Assembly (NCBI RefSeq): GCF_000691225.1
Contig: NZ_JMSZ01000021.1
Location: forward strand, 133,764 to 197,763
Origin: Nitrincola lacisaponensis
Lineage (GTDB): Bacteria > Pseudomonadota > Gammaproteobacteria > Pseudomonadales > Balneatricaceae
Length of the DNA: 64,000 nucleotides
Direction: 5' to 3'
In this document: piece by piece, positions 10,703 to 19,715 of the stretch
How positions within the stretch are numbered: the stretch's first letter is position 1
Layout of the letters: every line of letters begins with the position of its first letter
The notes under the pieces: model-generated
Told to the model about the DNA's origin: nothing
Databases searched by the model: none
What the model saw: only the letters and a program-made list of their open reading frames with translations
Translations under genes and position numbers: made by a program

Positions 10703-11950
10703 ATGTTCCGACCCTTTTCCTGTTTTGTAGGATTGCGTTACACCGCTGCCAAGCGGGGCAATCATTTTATTTCTTTTATCTCAATGGTCTCCATGCTGGG
10801 CCTCACGCTTGGCGTTGCTGCATTGATTGTGGTGCTGTCCGTGATGAATGGCTTTGACCGCGAATTGCGTCAGCGCATTCTCGGCATGGTGCCACATGCA
10901 ACGCTCAGTGATTATCAGCAGCCGATGAGTGACTGGCAGACTGTGCGTACGCGCCTGTCTGGTAATCCTCAGGTGGTTGCGAGTGCGCCCTTTGTACAGG
11001 CGCAGGGCATGTTGACACATGCAGGTCAGGTGCAGGGCGTCTTGGTGAGTGGTATCGATCCCGTGCTCGAACCTTCGGTATCCATTATAGAAGACCACTT
11101 TGTATCGGGTTCACTGGATACGCTGGAAAGTGGTGAATACAACATTATTCTCGGTGAGTTATTGGCGCGTCATCTGGGTGCGCGACCGGGTGATCGTGTA
11201 ACGCTGGTGTTGCCGGAGGCTTCGGTCAGTATTGCCGGGATTGTGCCACAGATGAAGCGCTTTACCGTCACCGGGATCTTCTCTGTGGGGGCAGAACTGG
11301 ATGCCAATCTGGCCTATATTCACCTGGCAGATGCGGCGCGTATCAAGCGCATGCCGGCAGGCAGTGTGGATGGATTACGCCTCAGCTTTGAAGACCTGTT
11401 TCAGGCACCCATGCAGGTACGGCAGCTGGCGACCCAGTTGGCGCGTCCTATGCAAGTGTCTGACTGGACCCGTACCCACGGCAATCTGTTTCAGGCGATT
11501 CAGATGGAAAAACGCATGATTGGCTTGCTGTTATTCCTGATTGTTTTTGTGGCGGCGTTCAATATTGTTTCGACACTGGTGATGGTGGTTACCGACAAGC
11601 GTGCGGATATTGCCATTTTACGCACCATGGGCGCGACACCGGCAATGATTATGCGGATATTCATGGTTCAGGGTGCGGTGATCGGTATGATTGGTACAAC
11701 GCTGGGATTGATTTTGGGCGTTATTTTGGCCCTGACCGTTAGCGATCTGGTAGCGGGTTTTGAGCGACTGATGGGTATCGAGTTTTTATCAGCTGATGTG
11801 TATTTCATCAATTATTTGCCATCACAGATCGAGGTCAGCGATTTGGTCACTATTGTCACCACAGCCTTGCTGATCAGTTTTTTTGCCACGCTGTACCCGG
11901 CCTGGAAAGCATCACGTACACAACCGGCGGAGGCGCTGCGCTATGAGTAA
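10703..11950 (+). CDS. lolC: Lipoprotein-releasing ABC transporter permease (LolC/LolE family)
   Basis: Inner-membrane permease (415 residues) that passes outer-membrane lipoproteins to LolA. It has an N-terminal helix (about 22-45), a periplasmic MacB-like core (about 50-265) and three C-terminal helices with the FtsX-type segment [23 protein letters not shown]. The segment [15 protein letters not shown] lies in the region that forms the LolC hook. Only one permease gene is present: no second LolC/E gene follows lolD, so this protein may work as a homodimer of the LolF type. The name lolC is by position. Confidence 0.88.
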   Translation: MFRPFSCFVGLRYTAAKRGNHFISFISMVSMLGLTLGVAALIVVLSVMNGFDRELRQRILGMVPHATLSDYQQPMSDWQTVRTRLSGNPQVVASAPFVQAQGMLTHAGQVQGVLVSGIDPVLEPSVSIIEDHFVSGSLDTLESGEYNIILGELLARHLGARPGDRVTLVLPEASVSIAGIVPQMKRFTVTGIFSVGAELDANLAYIHLADAARIKRMPAGSVDGLRLSFEDLFQAPMQVRQLATQLARPMQVSDWTRTHGNLFQAIQMEKRMIGLLLFLIVFVAAFNIVSTLVMVVTDKRADIAILRTMGATPAMIMRIFMVQGAVIGMIGTTLGLILGVILALTVSDLVAGFERLMGIEFLSADVYFINYLPSQIEVSDLVTIVTTALLISFFATLYPAWKASRTQPAEALRYE

Positions 11951-12635
11951 CATGGCTGTATTGCAAGCAACAGGCGTCAGTCGTGAATATGTTGAGGCAG
12001 GCCAGACGCTGACGATTCTGAAAGCACTGGATTTCTCGGTGTTGCCTGGACAGCGTTTGGCTATAGTCGGCAGCTCCGGTAGTGGTAAGAGTACCTTGCT
12101 GAATATTCTGGGAGGGCTGGATCGTCCTGATACCGGTGAGGTGCATCTGCTGGGTGACGCTCTGTACAGTGTATCGGAGTCACGTCGTTGCCGTATTCGT
12201 AATGAGAAACTGGGGTTTGTCTATCAATTTCATCATTTGCTGCATGAGTTCAGCGCGCTGGAAAATGTTGCCATGCCGTTGTTGATTCGTGGTACTGCCG
12301 TAGCGCAGGCGCGCGAGGCTGCCGCCGAGTTGCTCGAGCAGGTTGGTTTGTCACACCGAACGCGTCACAAGCCAGGGCAGTTGAGCGGAGGTGAACGTCA
12401 GCGTGTTGCCATTGCACGGGCACTGGTTACGCGTCCTGCTTGTGTGTTGATGGATGAGCCGACCGGGAATCTGGATCGTCATACAGCTGAAGAGGTGCAA
12501 AGCTATCTGAATCACCTGAATCAGACTCTGGGGATCGCTTTTGTGGTGGTGACCCATGACCTGCAACTGGCGTCACGTATGGATCAGGCCTTTCTGCTGG
12601 AAGAGGGGCGCCTGGTACCGCGGAGCGTTGTTTAG
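11943..12635 (+). CDS. lolD: Lipoprotein-releasing ABC transporter ATPase LolD
   Basis: ATPase (230 residues) of the lipoprotein release system. It shows Walker [10 protein letters not shown], the LolD-type segment [22 protein letters not shown], signature [15 protein letters not shown] and Walker [12 protein letters not shown]. The ATG at 11943 overlaps the lolC stop by eight bases (ATGAGTAA); a longer reading frame begins inside lolC but has no support. The 3' end overlaps the converging DUF2062 gene by four bases. Confidence 0.95.
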   Translation: MSNMAVLQATGVSREYVEAGQTLTILKALDFSVLPGQRLAIVGSSGSGKSTLLNILGGLDRPDTGEVHLLGDALYSVSESRRCRIRNEKLGFVYQFHHLLHEFSALENVAMPLLIRGTAVAQAREAAAELLEQVGLSHRTRHKPGQLSGGERQRVAIARALVTRPACVLMDEPTGNLDRHTAEEVQSYLNHLNQTLGIAFVVVTHDLQLASRMDQAFLLEEGRLVPRSVV

Positions 12636-13186
12636 TCTTTACCGGACTGCTCAGCCTTCGCTTGTTGCCGTTTCAGGCGTTCCCGGCCGCGCATGATCCA
12701 GGTGCGGCGGACATGGATTGTCCAGATAATCCGAATCGTGATAAAACCGATCAGGCCAGCTATCAGTCCGCAAATGACTGAGCCAAGGATTAATGGACGC
12801 CAGATCTGGCGAAAATTATCGTACAGGGTGTCCAGATGCCATGTCATGGCATCTGCGTCGCTGCCGACGCCGAGAATGAGCTGACCGATACGGTAAGAAA
12901 AATAGAGCATCGGTGGCATGGTGATTGGGTTGGAAATCCAGACCAGTGCTACGGAAACCGGCAGATTGGAACCTACCAGCACAGCGAGTACTGCGGCAAC
13001 TACCATCTGGAAGGGCATGGGTAAAAATGCACAAAAAATACCGACCAGAAACGCCAGTGAAACTGAGCGATGTGACAAGTGCCAGAGACCAGGGTTTCTG
13101 AGATGTTCACCAAGCCAGGTTAAGTGGGGGTGATTGCGGACCCAGTGTGGATCTGGCATGTATTTTTTTAGAATTTTACGCGGCAT
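12632..13186 (-). CDS. DUF2062 membrane protein
   Basis: A 184-residue protein with the DUF2062 pattern: [18 protein letters not shown], a second helix pair around [23 protein letters not shown], and a C-terminal helix [16 protein letters not shown] followed by a basic tail. The function is unknown; the family commonly sits beside comEC in gammaproteobacteria. It is transcribed against lolD and divergently from comEC. Confidence 0.85.
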   Translation of the reverse strand: MPRKILKKYMPDPHWVRNHPHLTWLGEHLRNPGLWHLSHRSVSLAFLVGIFCAFLPMPFQMVVAAVLAVLVGSNLPVSVALVWISNPITMPPMLYFSYRIGQLILGVGSDADAMTWHLDTLYDNFRQIWRPLILGSVICGLIAGLIGFITIRIIWTIHVRRTWIMRGRERLKRQQAKAEQSGKD

Positions 13187-13261
13187 GATCGGCTAATCAG
13201 GGAGTGGTTATGCGGTTATTATGCCGGTTTATGCAGTTCAAACCAATAGTGAGGATCAGGG

Positions 13262-15517
13262 ATGATCACCTATATTGCCGGTCTGTTGACGGTCGCATTT
13301 TTACCCGGTCTTGGTTATGTACTCGGTGCAGTGTTGTTGCTGCCACTGACATACTATTCCCGGCTACGTTTCTGGACTCTGACCTATCTGCTGGGCGTGC
13401 TGGTTGCTGTGGTTTACGGCAGTTGGCAGCTGCAGCACCGTTTACCGCTGTCTCTGGATCGCACGGATGTGGTACTGAGCGGGGTAGTGGTCAGCTTGCC
13501 GGAAGTCACTGAGCGACGTACCCGCTTTATTTTGCAAGTCGATACTGTGCAGAGTGACCAGCCGGCGTTGCAGCGCCTGCGTCGAATTCGTGTCAGTGAT
13601 TACCGTTCATTCACCGGCGTTGCCGCCGCGCCGGTGCATGCTGGCGATTATGTGCAGGTCACCGTGCGATTACGCAGTCCGCATTTTCTTCAAAACCCCT
13701 ATGCATTCGATCTGGAAAGGCATTTTTTAAGTTCAGGCTGGGATGCGTCGGCGACCCTCAGGGCTGTACATCAGCATACGGAAGGTGTGTGGATATATCG
13801 TCTGCGTGATGATCTCAGGTCTCACATACAGGCGCGCTTTCATGAACAACAGGTGGCCAGCTGGTTGCTGCCAGCCGTGACTCTGGGGGACAGGACGTCA
13901 ATGACGGATGCGCATTGGCGTGTGCTTCAGCGCACCGGAACCGCGCATTTGCTGGTCGTCAGCGGCCTGCATATCGCTGTGATAAGTGGTGCCGGAATCT
14001 TGCTGGGACGTTTATTTAATGCAGCTTTGTTGTGTCTGAGAATCGAAACCACCCGTCTAAGATTCTTCCCGCTACTGCTGGCGTTTTTGCTGGCAACAGC
14101 GTACGCCTGGCTGGCGGGATTCAATCTTCCGGTGCAACGTGCCTGGATTATGGTCAGTATTTTTTTGCTGGGTGAGTGGCAGCTATTGAGATGGAGTGGC
14201 TGGACGCGCTGGCGTTTTGCCTTGTGCCTGGTGGTCACCTTGCAGCCATTGGCTGTTTTACAGCCCGGTGCCTGGATGTCATTTGCTGCTGTTGCGACAC
14301 TGTTGCTGATGACTGATGTTTATCGTGGAGTCCGTCACACAGCATGGCTCGGGCTGGTGCGCGCACAGTGGATGATCTTTGTCGGTCTGTTGCCAGTCAT
14401 GGCCTGGGTGTTTCAGCAGCTGAGTCTTTCCGCCCCCTTCATTAATCTGTTGGCCATTCCGGTTTTTTCAGTGTTTGTGATGGCGTTGCCGATCCTGCTA
14501 CCTTTGGTATTGCTGGATCTGTTCTGGATGACTCAGCTGGTAGAAAAATTCCTTGAATTTTTCTGGCTTGGGCTGGTGTATGGCTCTGAATGGCAGTGGG
14601 GGTATCGGCCACTGGCAAAGCCAAATATCTGGATTGTTCTGTTTACACTCCCCCTGGTTCTGACGCTGTTGCTGCCTTTGCCGTTGCGCTGGAAGCTGCT
14701 GGGTATTCTCTGTTTTCTGCCATTGCTGTCTCCAAGGCAGCAGACCCTGCCGGAAGGTAACTTTCGTGCTTTGATATTCGATGCCGGGCAGGGGCTGGCT
14801 GTTTGGGTGGAAACCCGTGATGTGTCATTGATGTACGATACCGGGCCTGGATACCCCGGCGGGGGCAGTGCCTGGAAATATGCTATGGCACCCTGGTTTA
14901 CGGCTCAGAATCGGCGGTCATTAACACATCTGGTGGTGAGTCATCGGGATCTGGATCATGCTGGCGGTATGGATGATCTGTTTGATCAGTTACGCGTGAG
15001 TCAGCTTTTCTCTGGCAGTGAGGATCTGCAGCAGCAAGGATTTGATAGCTGTCATGAGTCGCAGAGCTGGGTCTATAATCAGGTAAGCTTTCGTTTTTTG
15101 ACACAGCCGCCAGCGGCAGATGCCAGTGAAAATGAACGTTCCTGTGTTTTGGAGGTACGTGGCAGTCAGTGTTCGCTGTTGTTGCCGGGTGATGCAGGGC
15201 ATCCGACAGAATATGATCTGGTGCGCAGCGGCAGGTTACAGCCCATAACCTGGTTAGTAGCGGGGCATCATGGCAGTGCCAGCTCTTCCAGTGATGTGTT
15301 TGTTGAGCAATTGCAGCCCCAGGCGGTGATCTATACGGCTGGTTTCGGTAATCGTTATGGTCATCCGGCTGATGTAGTGTCAGAACGTTTTCGCCAACGT
15401 CAGATAGATGAGTACAATACCGCTACATCAGGTGCGGTGTGGCTGGAATCAACTGGTAAGGGTTGTCATCTGTCAACTCAGCGCCAACGAAAAAGACGTT
15501 ACTGGACAAGTGGTTGA
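13262..15517 (+). CDS. comEC: DNA internalisation competence protein ComEC/Rec2
   Basis: Membrane channel (751 residues) that carries single-stranded DNA into the cytoplasm during natural transformation. An N-terminal hydrophobic region and OB-like domain (about 60-190) are followed by the Competence domain with LLVVSGLHIAVISG and many helices. A C-terminal metallo-beta-lactamase domain has VVSHRDLDHAGGMDD and a later GHHGS motif. Full length suggests it is functional. The start has GAGG/AGGG upstream and lies 75 bases from the divergent DUF2062 gene. No other competence genes are visible in the window. Confidence 0.93.
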   Translation: MITYIAGLLTVAFLPGLGYVLGAVLLLPLTYYSRLRFWTLTYLLGVLVAVVYGSWQLQHRLPLSLDRTDVVLSGVVVSLPEVTERRTRFILQVDTVQSDQPALQRLRRIRVSDYRSFTGVAAAPVHAGDYVQVTVRLRSPHFLQNPYAFDLERHFLSSGWDASATLRAVHQHTEGVWIYRLRDDLRSHIQARFHEQQVASWLLPAVTLGDRTSMTDAHWRVLQRTGTAHLLVVSGLHIAVISGAGILLGRLFNAALLCLRIETTRLRFFPLLLAFLLATAYAWLAGFNLPVQRAWIMVSIFLLGEWQLLRWSGWTRWRFALCLVVTLQPLAVLQPGAWMSFAAVATLLLMTDVYRGVRHTAWLGLVRAQWMIFVGLLPVMAWVFQQLSLSAPFINLLAIPVFSVFVMALPILLPLVLLDLFWMTQLVEKFLEFFWLGLVYGSEWQWGYRPLAKPNIWIVLFTLPLVLTLLLPLPLRWKLLGILCFLPLLSPRQQTLPEGNFRALIFDAGQGLAVWVETRDVSLMYDTGPGYPGGGSAWKYAMAPWFTAQNRRSLTHLVVSHRDLDHAGGMDDLFDQLRVSQLFSGSEDLQQQGFDSCHESQSWVYNQVSFRFLTQPPAADASENERSCVLEVRGSQCSLLLPGDAGHPTEYDLVRSGRLQPITWLVAGHHGSASSSSDVFVEQLQPQAVIYTAGFGNRYGHPADVVSERFRQRQIDEYNTATSGAVWLESTGKGCHLSTQRQRKRRYWTSG

Positions 15518-15565
15518 ATTGCAGTTTTATGGTACAGTTAGGCCTGTAATTAGGAGGCTTGCAGC

Positions 15566-16183
15566 GTGTTTGAACTGATTAAAGCGGGTGGTTGGCTGAT
15601 GCTGCCCATTATTGCCTGTTCTATCGCCGCGATGGCGATCTGCTTTGAACGGCTATGGTTTTTAAAAACAAACCGGGTGATTCCTGAAGGATTGCTGGCG
15701 GAGGTCTGGGAGTTGATTCGCAGTGGCGAAATGACGCCTGAACGACTGCGAGAGATCGCCGAGGGCAGTCCATTAGGTACTGTCATCGTTGCCGGGGTGC
15801 GCAATGCCCGATATGGTCGGGATGTCATGAAAGACAGTATTGAGGAAACCGCAAGCCACGTCATTCATGAAATGGAGCGTTATCTGAACTCGCTGGGAAC
15901 GATTGCGGCCATTACCCCCTTGTTGGGACTGTTGGGCACCGTGATCGGCATGATCAAGGTTTTCACCGAGATCATGATTCAGGGAACCGGTAACGCCAAT
16001 GTGCTGGCGGGCGGTATCTCCGAGGCGCTGATTACCACTGCAGCGGGTCTGTCGATCGCGATTCCGGCCCTGGTCATGCACCGTTACTTTCAGCGCCGGG
16101 TGCACACGCTGGTGTTGACCATGGAGCAAGAGGCGGTCAAATTGGTTGAAGTACTTCACGGTGAGCGTGATGATTCACTCTGA
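15566..16183 (+). CDS. exbB: ExbB/TolQ family proton-channel protein
   Basis: Membrane protein of 205 residues, three helices, with the MotA/TolQ/ExbB segments LGTIAAITPLLGLLGTVIGMI and ISEALITTAAGLSIAIPALV. With the downstream ExbD-like protein it should use the proton gradient to energise TonB or a related protein. The start is GTG at 15566 with AGGAGG at 15552-15557. This exbB-exbD pair lies in a conserved comEC-lpxK context and has no linked tonB, so it may serve envelope functions other than iron uptake. It is the only exbBD in the window. Confidence 0.88.
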   Translation: MFELIKAGGWLMLPIIACSIAAMAICFERLWFLKTNRVIPEGLLAEVWELIRSGEMTPERLREIAEGSPLGTVIVAGVRNARYGRDVMKDSIEETASHVIHEMERYLNSLGTIAAITPLLGLLGTVIGMIKVFTEIMIQGTGNANVLAGGISEALITTAAGLSIAIPALVMHRYFQRRVHTLVLTMEQEAVKLVEVLHGERDDSL

Positions 16184-16195
16184 ACCCCGAGGTGC

Positions 16196-16648
16196 ATGGT
16201 GAAATTTGCGCATCAACAGCAAGAGCCGCTGAGCATTAATCTGACACCACTGATCGATGTGGTGTTCTTGCTCCTGATCTTTTTCATGATTACGACGACC
16301 TTTACGCGTGAAACCCAGCTGGAAGTCAGCTTGCCTGAAGCCAGCTCGGCGCAAGCCGCTTCTCAGGAGCAGCAGCGTATTGATATCCTGATCAGTGCCG
16401 ATGGACTCTATTCAGTGAATGGTCAGGCGCTGGTCAATGCTCAGCCTTTGACCCTGCGTCGTGCCATTATCGAACTGGCCGAAGATGAACGGCAGATGCC
16501 CTTTGTTATTACGGCAGATGCCCAGACTCCACATCAGGCAGTGGTGACGGCGATGGATGTTGCCGGGCAGCTCGGGTTTTCTCAATTACGCATTACCACT
16601 CAGGATCTGGCTGGTGCGGCTGACGTCGATGATCCGTCCAGTCCATGA
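16196..16648 (+). CDS. exbD: ExbD/TolR family protein
   Basis: A 150-residue protein with one N-terminal helix (SINLTPLIDVVFLLLIFFMIT, including the conserved Asp of the proton path) and a periplasmic domain ending in the VVTAMDVAGQLGFSQLRITT segment typical of ExbD/TolR. It lies 12 bases after exbB and overlaps lpxK by four bases (ATGA), so it is probably co-transcribed with lpxK. Confidence 0.9.
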   Translation: MVKFAHQQQEPLSINLTPLIDVVFLLLIFFMITTTFTRETQLEVSLPEASSAQAASQEQQRIDILISADGLYSVNGQALVNAQPLTLRRAIIELAEDERQMPFVITADAQTPHQAVVTAMDVAGQLGFSQLRITTQDLAGAADVDDPSSP

Positions 16649-17664
16649 GTAGTCGGTTGGAGAGGGCCTGGTATCGCCAGGCACCTTGGCTGAAGCTTTT
16701 CCGTCCGGTATCAGTATTGTTTACCTGTCTGGTTAAACGTCGTCGTCAGCGCTGGTTGCAGAGCAAGGCAGTCTGGCACGCTCCGGTACCTGTGATCGTT
16801 GTCGGCAATATTAGTGTAGGCGGTACTGGTAAAACACCGGTAGTGCTGGCATTAATTGAGTGGTTAGGTTCTGAAGGTTATCAGCCAGGTGTGGTAAGCC
16901 GTGGATACGGTGCCAAACCACCTTCGTATCCCTGGCTGGTAAAGCCTGAACAGGACGCCTCCCTGACCGGTGATGAGCCCCTGTTAATTGCGCAGCGTGC
17001 ACAGGTGAAGGTGGTGATCGATCCGGATCGTCCAGCAGCCGCTCGGGCGCTACTTGCTGATGGGCAGTGCAATGTGATTATCAGTGATGATGGCTTGCAG
17101 CATTACCCCTTAGGTCGTGATATCGAAATTGCCGTGATTGATGGCCAGAGAGGGCTAGGCAATCACCGCTGTTTGCCGGAAGGCCCCTTGCGTGAACCAC
17201 CGGAGCGTCTGAACAGGGTTGATCTGGTGTTGCAAAATGGTGGTGATATGCTGCATCACCCGGCAGCGAATATTTTTCAGCTGCAGGCAACCCGCATCAC
17301 CCGGCTGGATGGCAGTGATCCCCAGTCTTTGGCTCAATGGCTGGCCCAACTGAAAACACCGCGTGTGCATGCAGTCTGTGGTATTGGTCATCCTGAGCGT
17401 TTTTTCAGCACGCTGGCTGCCGTCGGACTGGATTGCGTACCCCATGCGTTTGCAGATCATCATGCTTTCAGTGAAGCAGAACTCCTGGCGTTAGATGGTT
17501 TGCCGCTGGTGATGACCGAGAAAGATGCGGTCAAATGCAAAGATTTTCAATTGCCTGATGGTTGGGTCCTGCAGGTTACCGCCGAGCTGCCTGACAGGTT
17601 CAAAGATATTTTATTGCAGCAATTGGCTGCGTGTCAGTTTAAAGAGGGTAAAGGAAATGGATAA
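16645..17664 (+). CDS. lpxK: Tetraacyldisaccharide 4'-kinase
   Basis: Membrane-associated kinase (339 residues) that phosphorylates the lipid A disaccharide at the 4' position. Walker A is [12 protein letters not shown] (around residues 54-65), followed by [14 protein letters not shown] and the [20 protein letters not shown] segment characteristic of LpxK. It overlaps exbD by four bases and the next small gene by eight, so envelope genes from exbB to murB form one operon. Confidence 0.95.
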   Translation: MSSRLERAWYRQAPWLKLFRPVSVLFTCLVKRRRQRWLQSKAVWHAPVPVIVVGNISVGGTGKTPVVLALIEWLGSEGYQPGVVSRGYGAKPPSYPWLVKPEQDASLTGDEPLLIAQRAQVKVVIDPDRPAAARALLADGQCNVIISDDGLQHYPLGRDIEIAVIDGQRGLGNHRCLPEGPLREPPERLNRVDLVLQNGGDMLHHPAANIFQLQATRITRLDGSDPQSLAQWLAQLKTPRVHAVCGIGHPERFFSTLAAVGLDCVPHAFADHHAFSEAELLALDGLPLVMTEKDAVKCKDFQLPDGWVLQVTAELPDRFKDILLQQLAACQFKEGKGNG

Positions 17665-17845
17665 GAAACTGTTGGATATACTGGTGTGCCCGGTGTCCAA
17701 GGCTCCGCTTGAGTACAATGCAGATGCGAATGAACTGATTTGCCGTGCCAGTGGCCTGGCGTATCCGATTCGTGATGATATTCCGGTATTGCTGGAATCA
17801 GAGGCACGTACCTTAACTGCCGACGAACGCCTGAAAGAGAAATAA
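17657..17845 (+). CDS. ycaR: Trm112/YcaR family small protein
   Basis: A 62-residue protein beginning [18 protein letters not shown], with the UPF0434/Trm112 pattern ILVCPVxKxPL, [13 protein letters not shown]. The zinc-binding cysteines of classical Trm112 are incomplete (one CP motif plus one Cys at LICR). It overlaps lpxK by eight bases and precedes kdsB by four. The function is unsettled; the family is almost always next to kdsB. Confidence 0.88.
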   Translation: MDKKLLDILVCPVSKAPLEYNADANELICRASGLAYPIRDDIPVLLESEARTLTADERLKEK

Positions 17846-17849
17846 TGCC

Positions 17850-18620
17850 ATGGGTTTTTCAGTGGTAATACCCGCTCGCTTCGCATCCAGTCGCTTTCCC
17901 GGAAAACCCCTGGCGGATCTGTGTGGCAAGCCGATGTTACAGCATGTCTATGAGCGTGCATGTGAAAGTGAAGCACTACGCGTGATTGTGGCAACAGATG
18001 ATGCGCGCATCGCCGAGGTGGCTGAGGGGTTTGGTGCAGAGGTGTGCCTGACGCGTGCGGAACACCCCTCTGGTACGGACCGGTTGCAGGAAGTAGTGCA
18101 GCGGCTGGGCTTTTATGCCGATGATATAGTGGTCAATGTTCAGGGTGATGAGCCTTTGATTCCGCCACGTATTATTAACCAGGTTGCGCATAACCTGATG
18201 GCCATGCCTGAAGCGGGTATTGCAACTCTGTCTGAACCGATTGAAACCCTTGAGGCGTTGACCAACCCCAATGTGGTCAAGGTTGTCAGTGATCGCATGG
18301 GCATGGCGTTATATTTTAGCCGGGCAACCGTGCCCTGGCCTCGTGATGCCTTTCAGCAAACAGTCGACCGATTGCCTGCAGATTTTAGTTGGCAGAGACA
18401 TATCGGCCTGTATGCTTATCGTGTTCGCATGCTTAATGATTTTGTCACCTGGCCACCCGCAGCGCTGGAGGAAACAGAGTGTCTTGAGCAGCTACGTGCC
18501 CTGTGGAACGGGGTGCGTATTCATGTCGCGCTGGCTGATGAGGCACCACCTGCTGGTGTTGATACACCGGAAGATCTGGAGCGGGTACGTGCCTTGCTGG
18601 TCGCAGGAACACTGGATTAA
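17850..18620 (+). CDS. kdsB: 3-deoxy-manno-octulosonate cytidylyltransferase
   Basis: CMP-KDO synthetase (256 residues) that activates KDO for lipopolysaccharide inner core. It has [15 protein letters not shown] at the N-terminus, [11 protein letters not shown]-like sequence ([15 protein letters not shown]) and [11 protein letters not shown]. The stop shares one base with the murB start (TAATG). A low-molecular-weight phosphatase gene that sits between kdsB and murB in Pseudomonas is not here. Confidence 0.96.
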   Translation: MGFSVVIPARFASSRFPGKPLADLCGKPMLQHVYERACESEALRVIVATDDARIAEVAEGFGAEVCLTRAEHPSGTDRLQEVVQRLGFYADDIVVNVQGDEPLIPPRIINQVAHNLMAMPEAGIATLSEPIETLEALTNPNVVKVVSDRMGMALYFSRATVPWPRDAFQQTVDRLPADFSWQRHIGLYAYRVRMLNDFVTWPPAALEETECLEQLRALWNGVRIHVALADEAPPAGVDTPEDLERVRALLVAGTLD

Positions 18621-19645
18621 TGCTGACATTTCAGACTGACTTCTCGCTGCAGCGCTATAACAGCTTTGGTTTTTCAGCTGTTGCTGAGCGTTTTGTTGCG
18701 GTTGAGGATATTGCAACGCTGATTCCGCTGGTGAACCACTGTCAGCAGCAACGTTTACCACTGCTGCTGCTGGGTGGTGGCAGTAATCTGGTGTTATCGG
18801 ATTGGATTCCGGGTGTTGTGGCCCATATGGCGCTCAAGGGTGTCGAGGTTAGGCGTCGGGAGGGTACTCGTGCATGGCTGCGTATTGCGGCTGGAGAGCC
18901 CTGGCATGAAACGCTGGAATATTTACTGCAGCAAGGCTTTTATGGGCTGGAAAACCTGGCGCTGATTCCCGGTACAGTCGGCGCAGCGCCGGTACAAAAT
19001 ATTGGCGCATACGGGCTGGAGTTAAAAGACCGGCTGACCGGCGTTGAAGTATACGATACCCAAGAGCAGCGCATGCGGATGCTCAGTCCGGAGTTCTGTC
19101 AGTTTGGTTATCGTGAGAGTCTGTTCAAATCTGAGGCACCAGGGCGCTATATCATCACGGCAGTCGAGGTGTGCCTGTCTACCGAACCAGACGTGATGAA
19201 GCTTGAGTATCAGGCTCTGCGTGAGACATGTGAAGCACTTGCTCAGGGTGACATTATTACGCCACAACATCTGTTTACGGCTGTGTGCCAGTTGCGCCAG
19301 AGTAAACTTCCAGATCCCCGGTTGATCGGGAATGCGGGCAGTTTTTTCAAGAACCCGTATGTGTCTTCAACTGAGTACCAGCATTTAAAGGCGCAATATC
19401 CGTCATTGATAGGTTATCCTGAAGGTGATCTGGTTAAGCTGGCTGCTGGCTGGCTGATAGAGGCTTGTGGCTGGAAAGGGAAGTCTGTGCGAAATGTTGG
19501 TGTGTACGAGAAGCAGGCGCTGGTGCTGGTAAATCATGGTGGTGGTAATCGCGCACAGATTGAAGAGCTTGCAGCTGCAATAGGTCAAACAGTTGAACAG
19601 CGCTTTGGTGTCAAGCTGGAGGCTGAGCCGCGCTTCTATCCTTAA
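18620..19645 (+). CDS. murB: UDP-N-acetylenolpyruvoylglucosamine reductase
   Basis: FAD/NADPH enzyme (341 residues) that makes UDP-MurNAc for peptidoglycan. It is type I MurB by length. Motifs are LQRYNSFG, LLLGGGSNLV, LALIPGTVGAAPVQNIGAYG, NAGSFFKNP and LIEACGWKG. It is last in the exbB-murB operon, followed by a bidirectional terminator. Confidence 0.96.
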   Translation: MLTFQTDFSLQRYNSFGFSAVAERFVAVEDIATLIPLVNHCQQQRLPLLLLGGGSNLVLSDWIPGVVAHMALKGVEVRRREGTRAWLRIAAGEPWHETLEYLLQQGFYGLENLALIPGTVGAAPVQNIGAYGLELKDRLTGVEVYDTQEQRMRMLSPEFCQFGYRESLFKSEAPGRYIITAVEVCLSTEPDVMKLEYQALRETCEALAQGDIITPQHLFTAVCQLRQSKLPDPRLIGNAGSFFKNPYVSSTEYQHLKAQYPSLIGYPEGDLVKLAAGWLIEACGWKGKSVRNVGVYEKQALVLVNHGGGNRAQIEELAAAIGQTVEQRFGVKLEAEPRFYP

Positions 19646-19663
19646 GGATATTCTGGATAAAAT

Positions 19664-19691
19664 AAAAGGGCGGGTATTAACCCGCCCTTTT
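19664..19691. terminator. Bidirectional terminator between murB and rne
   Basis: A perfect 12-bp stem AAAAGGGCGGGT / ACCCGCCCTTTT with a four-base loop lies between two converging genes. It offers a T run on both strands. Confidence 0.9.
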
Positions 19692-19715
19692 ATGTATCTG
19701 AAAGACTCAGTCTGA

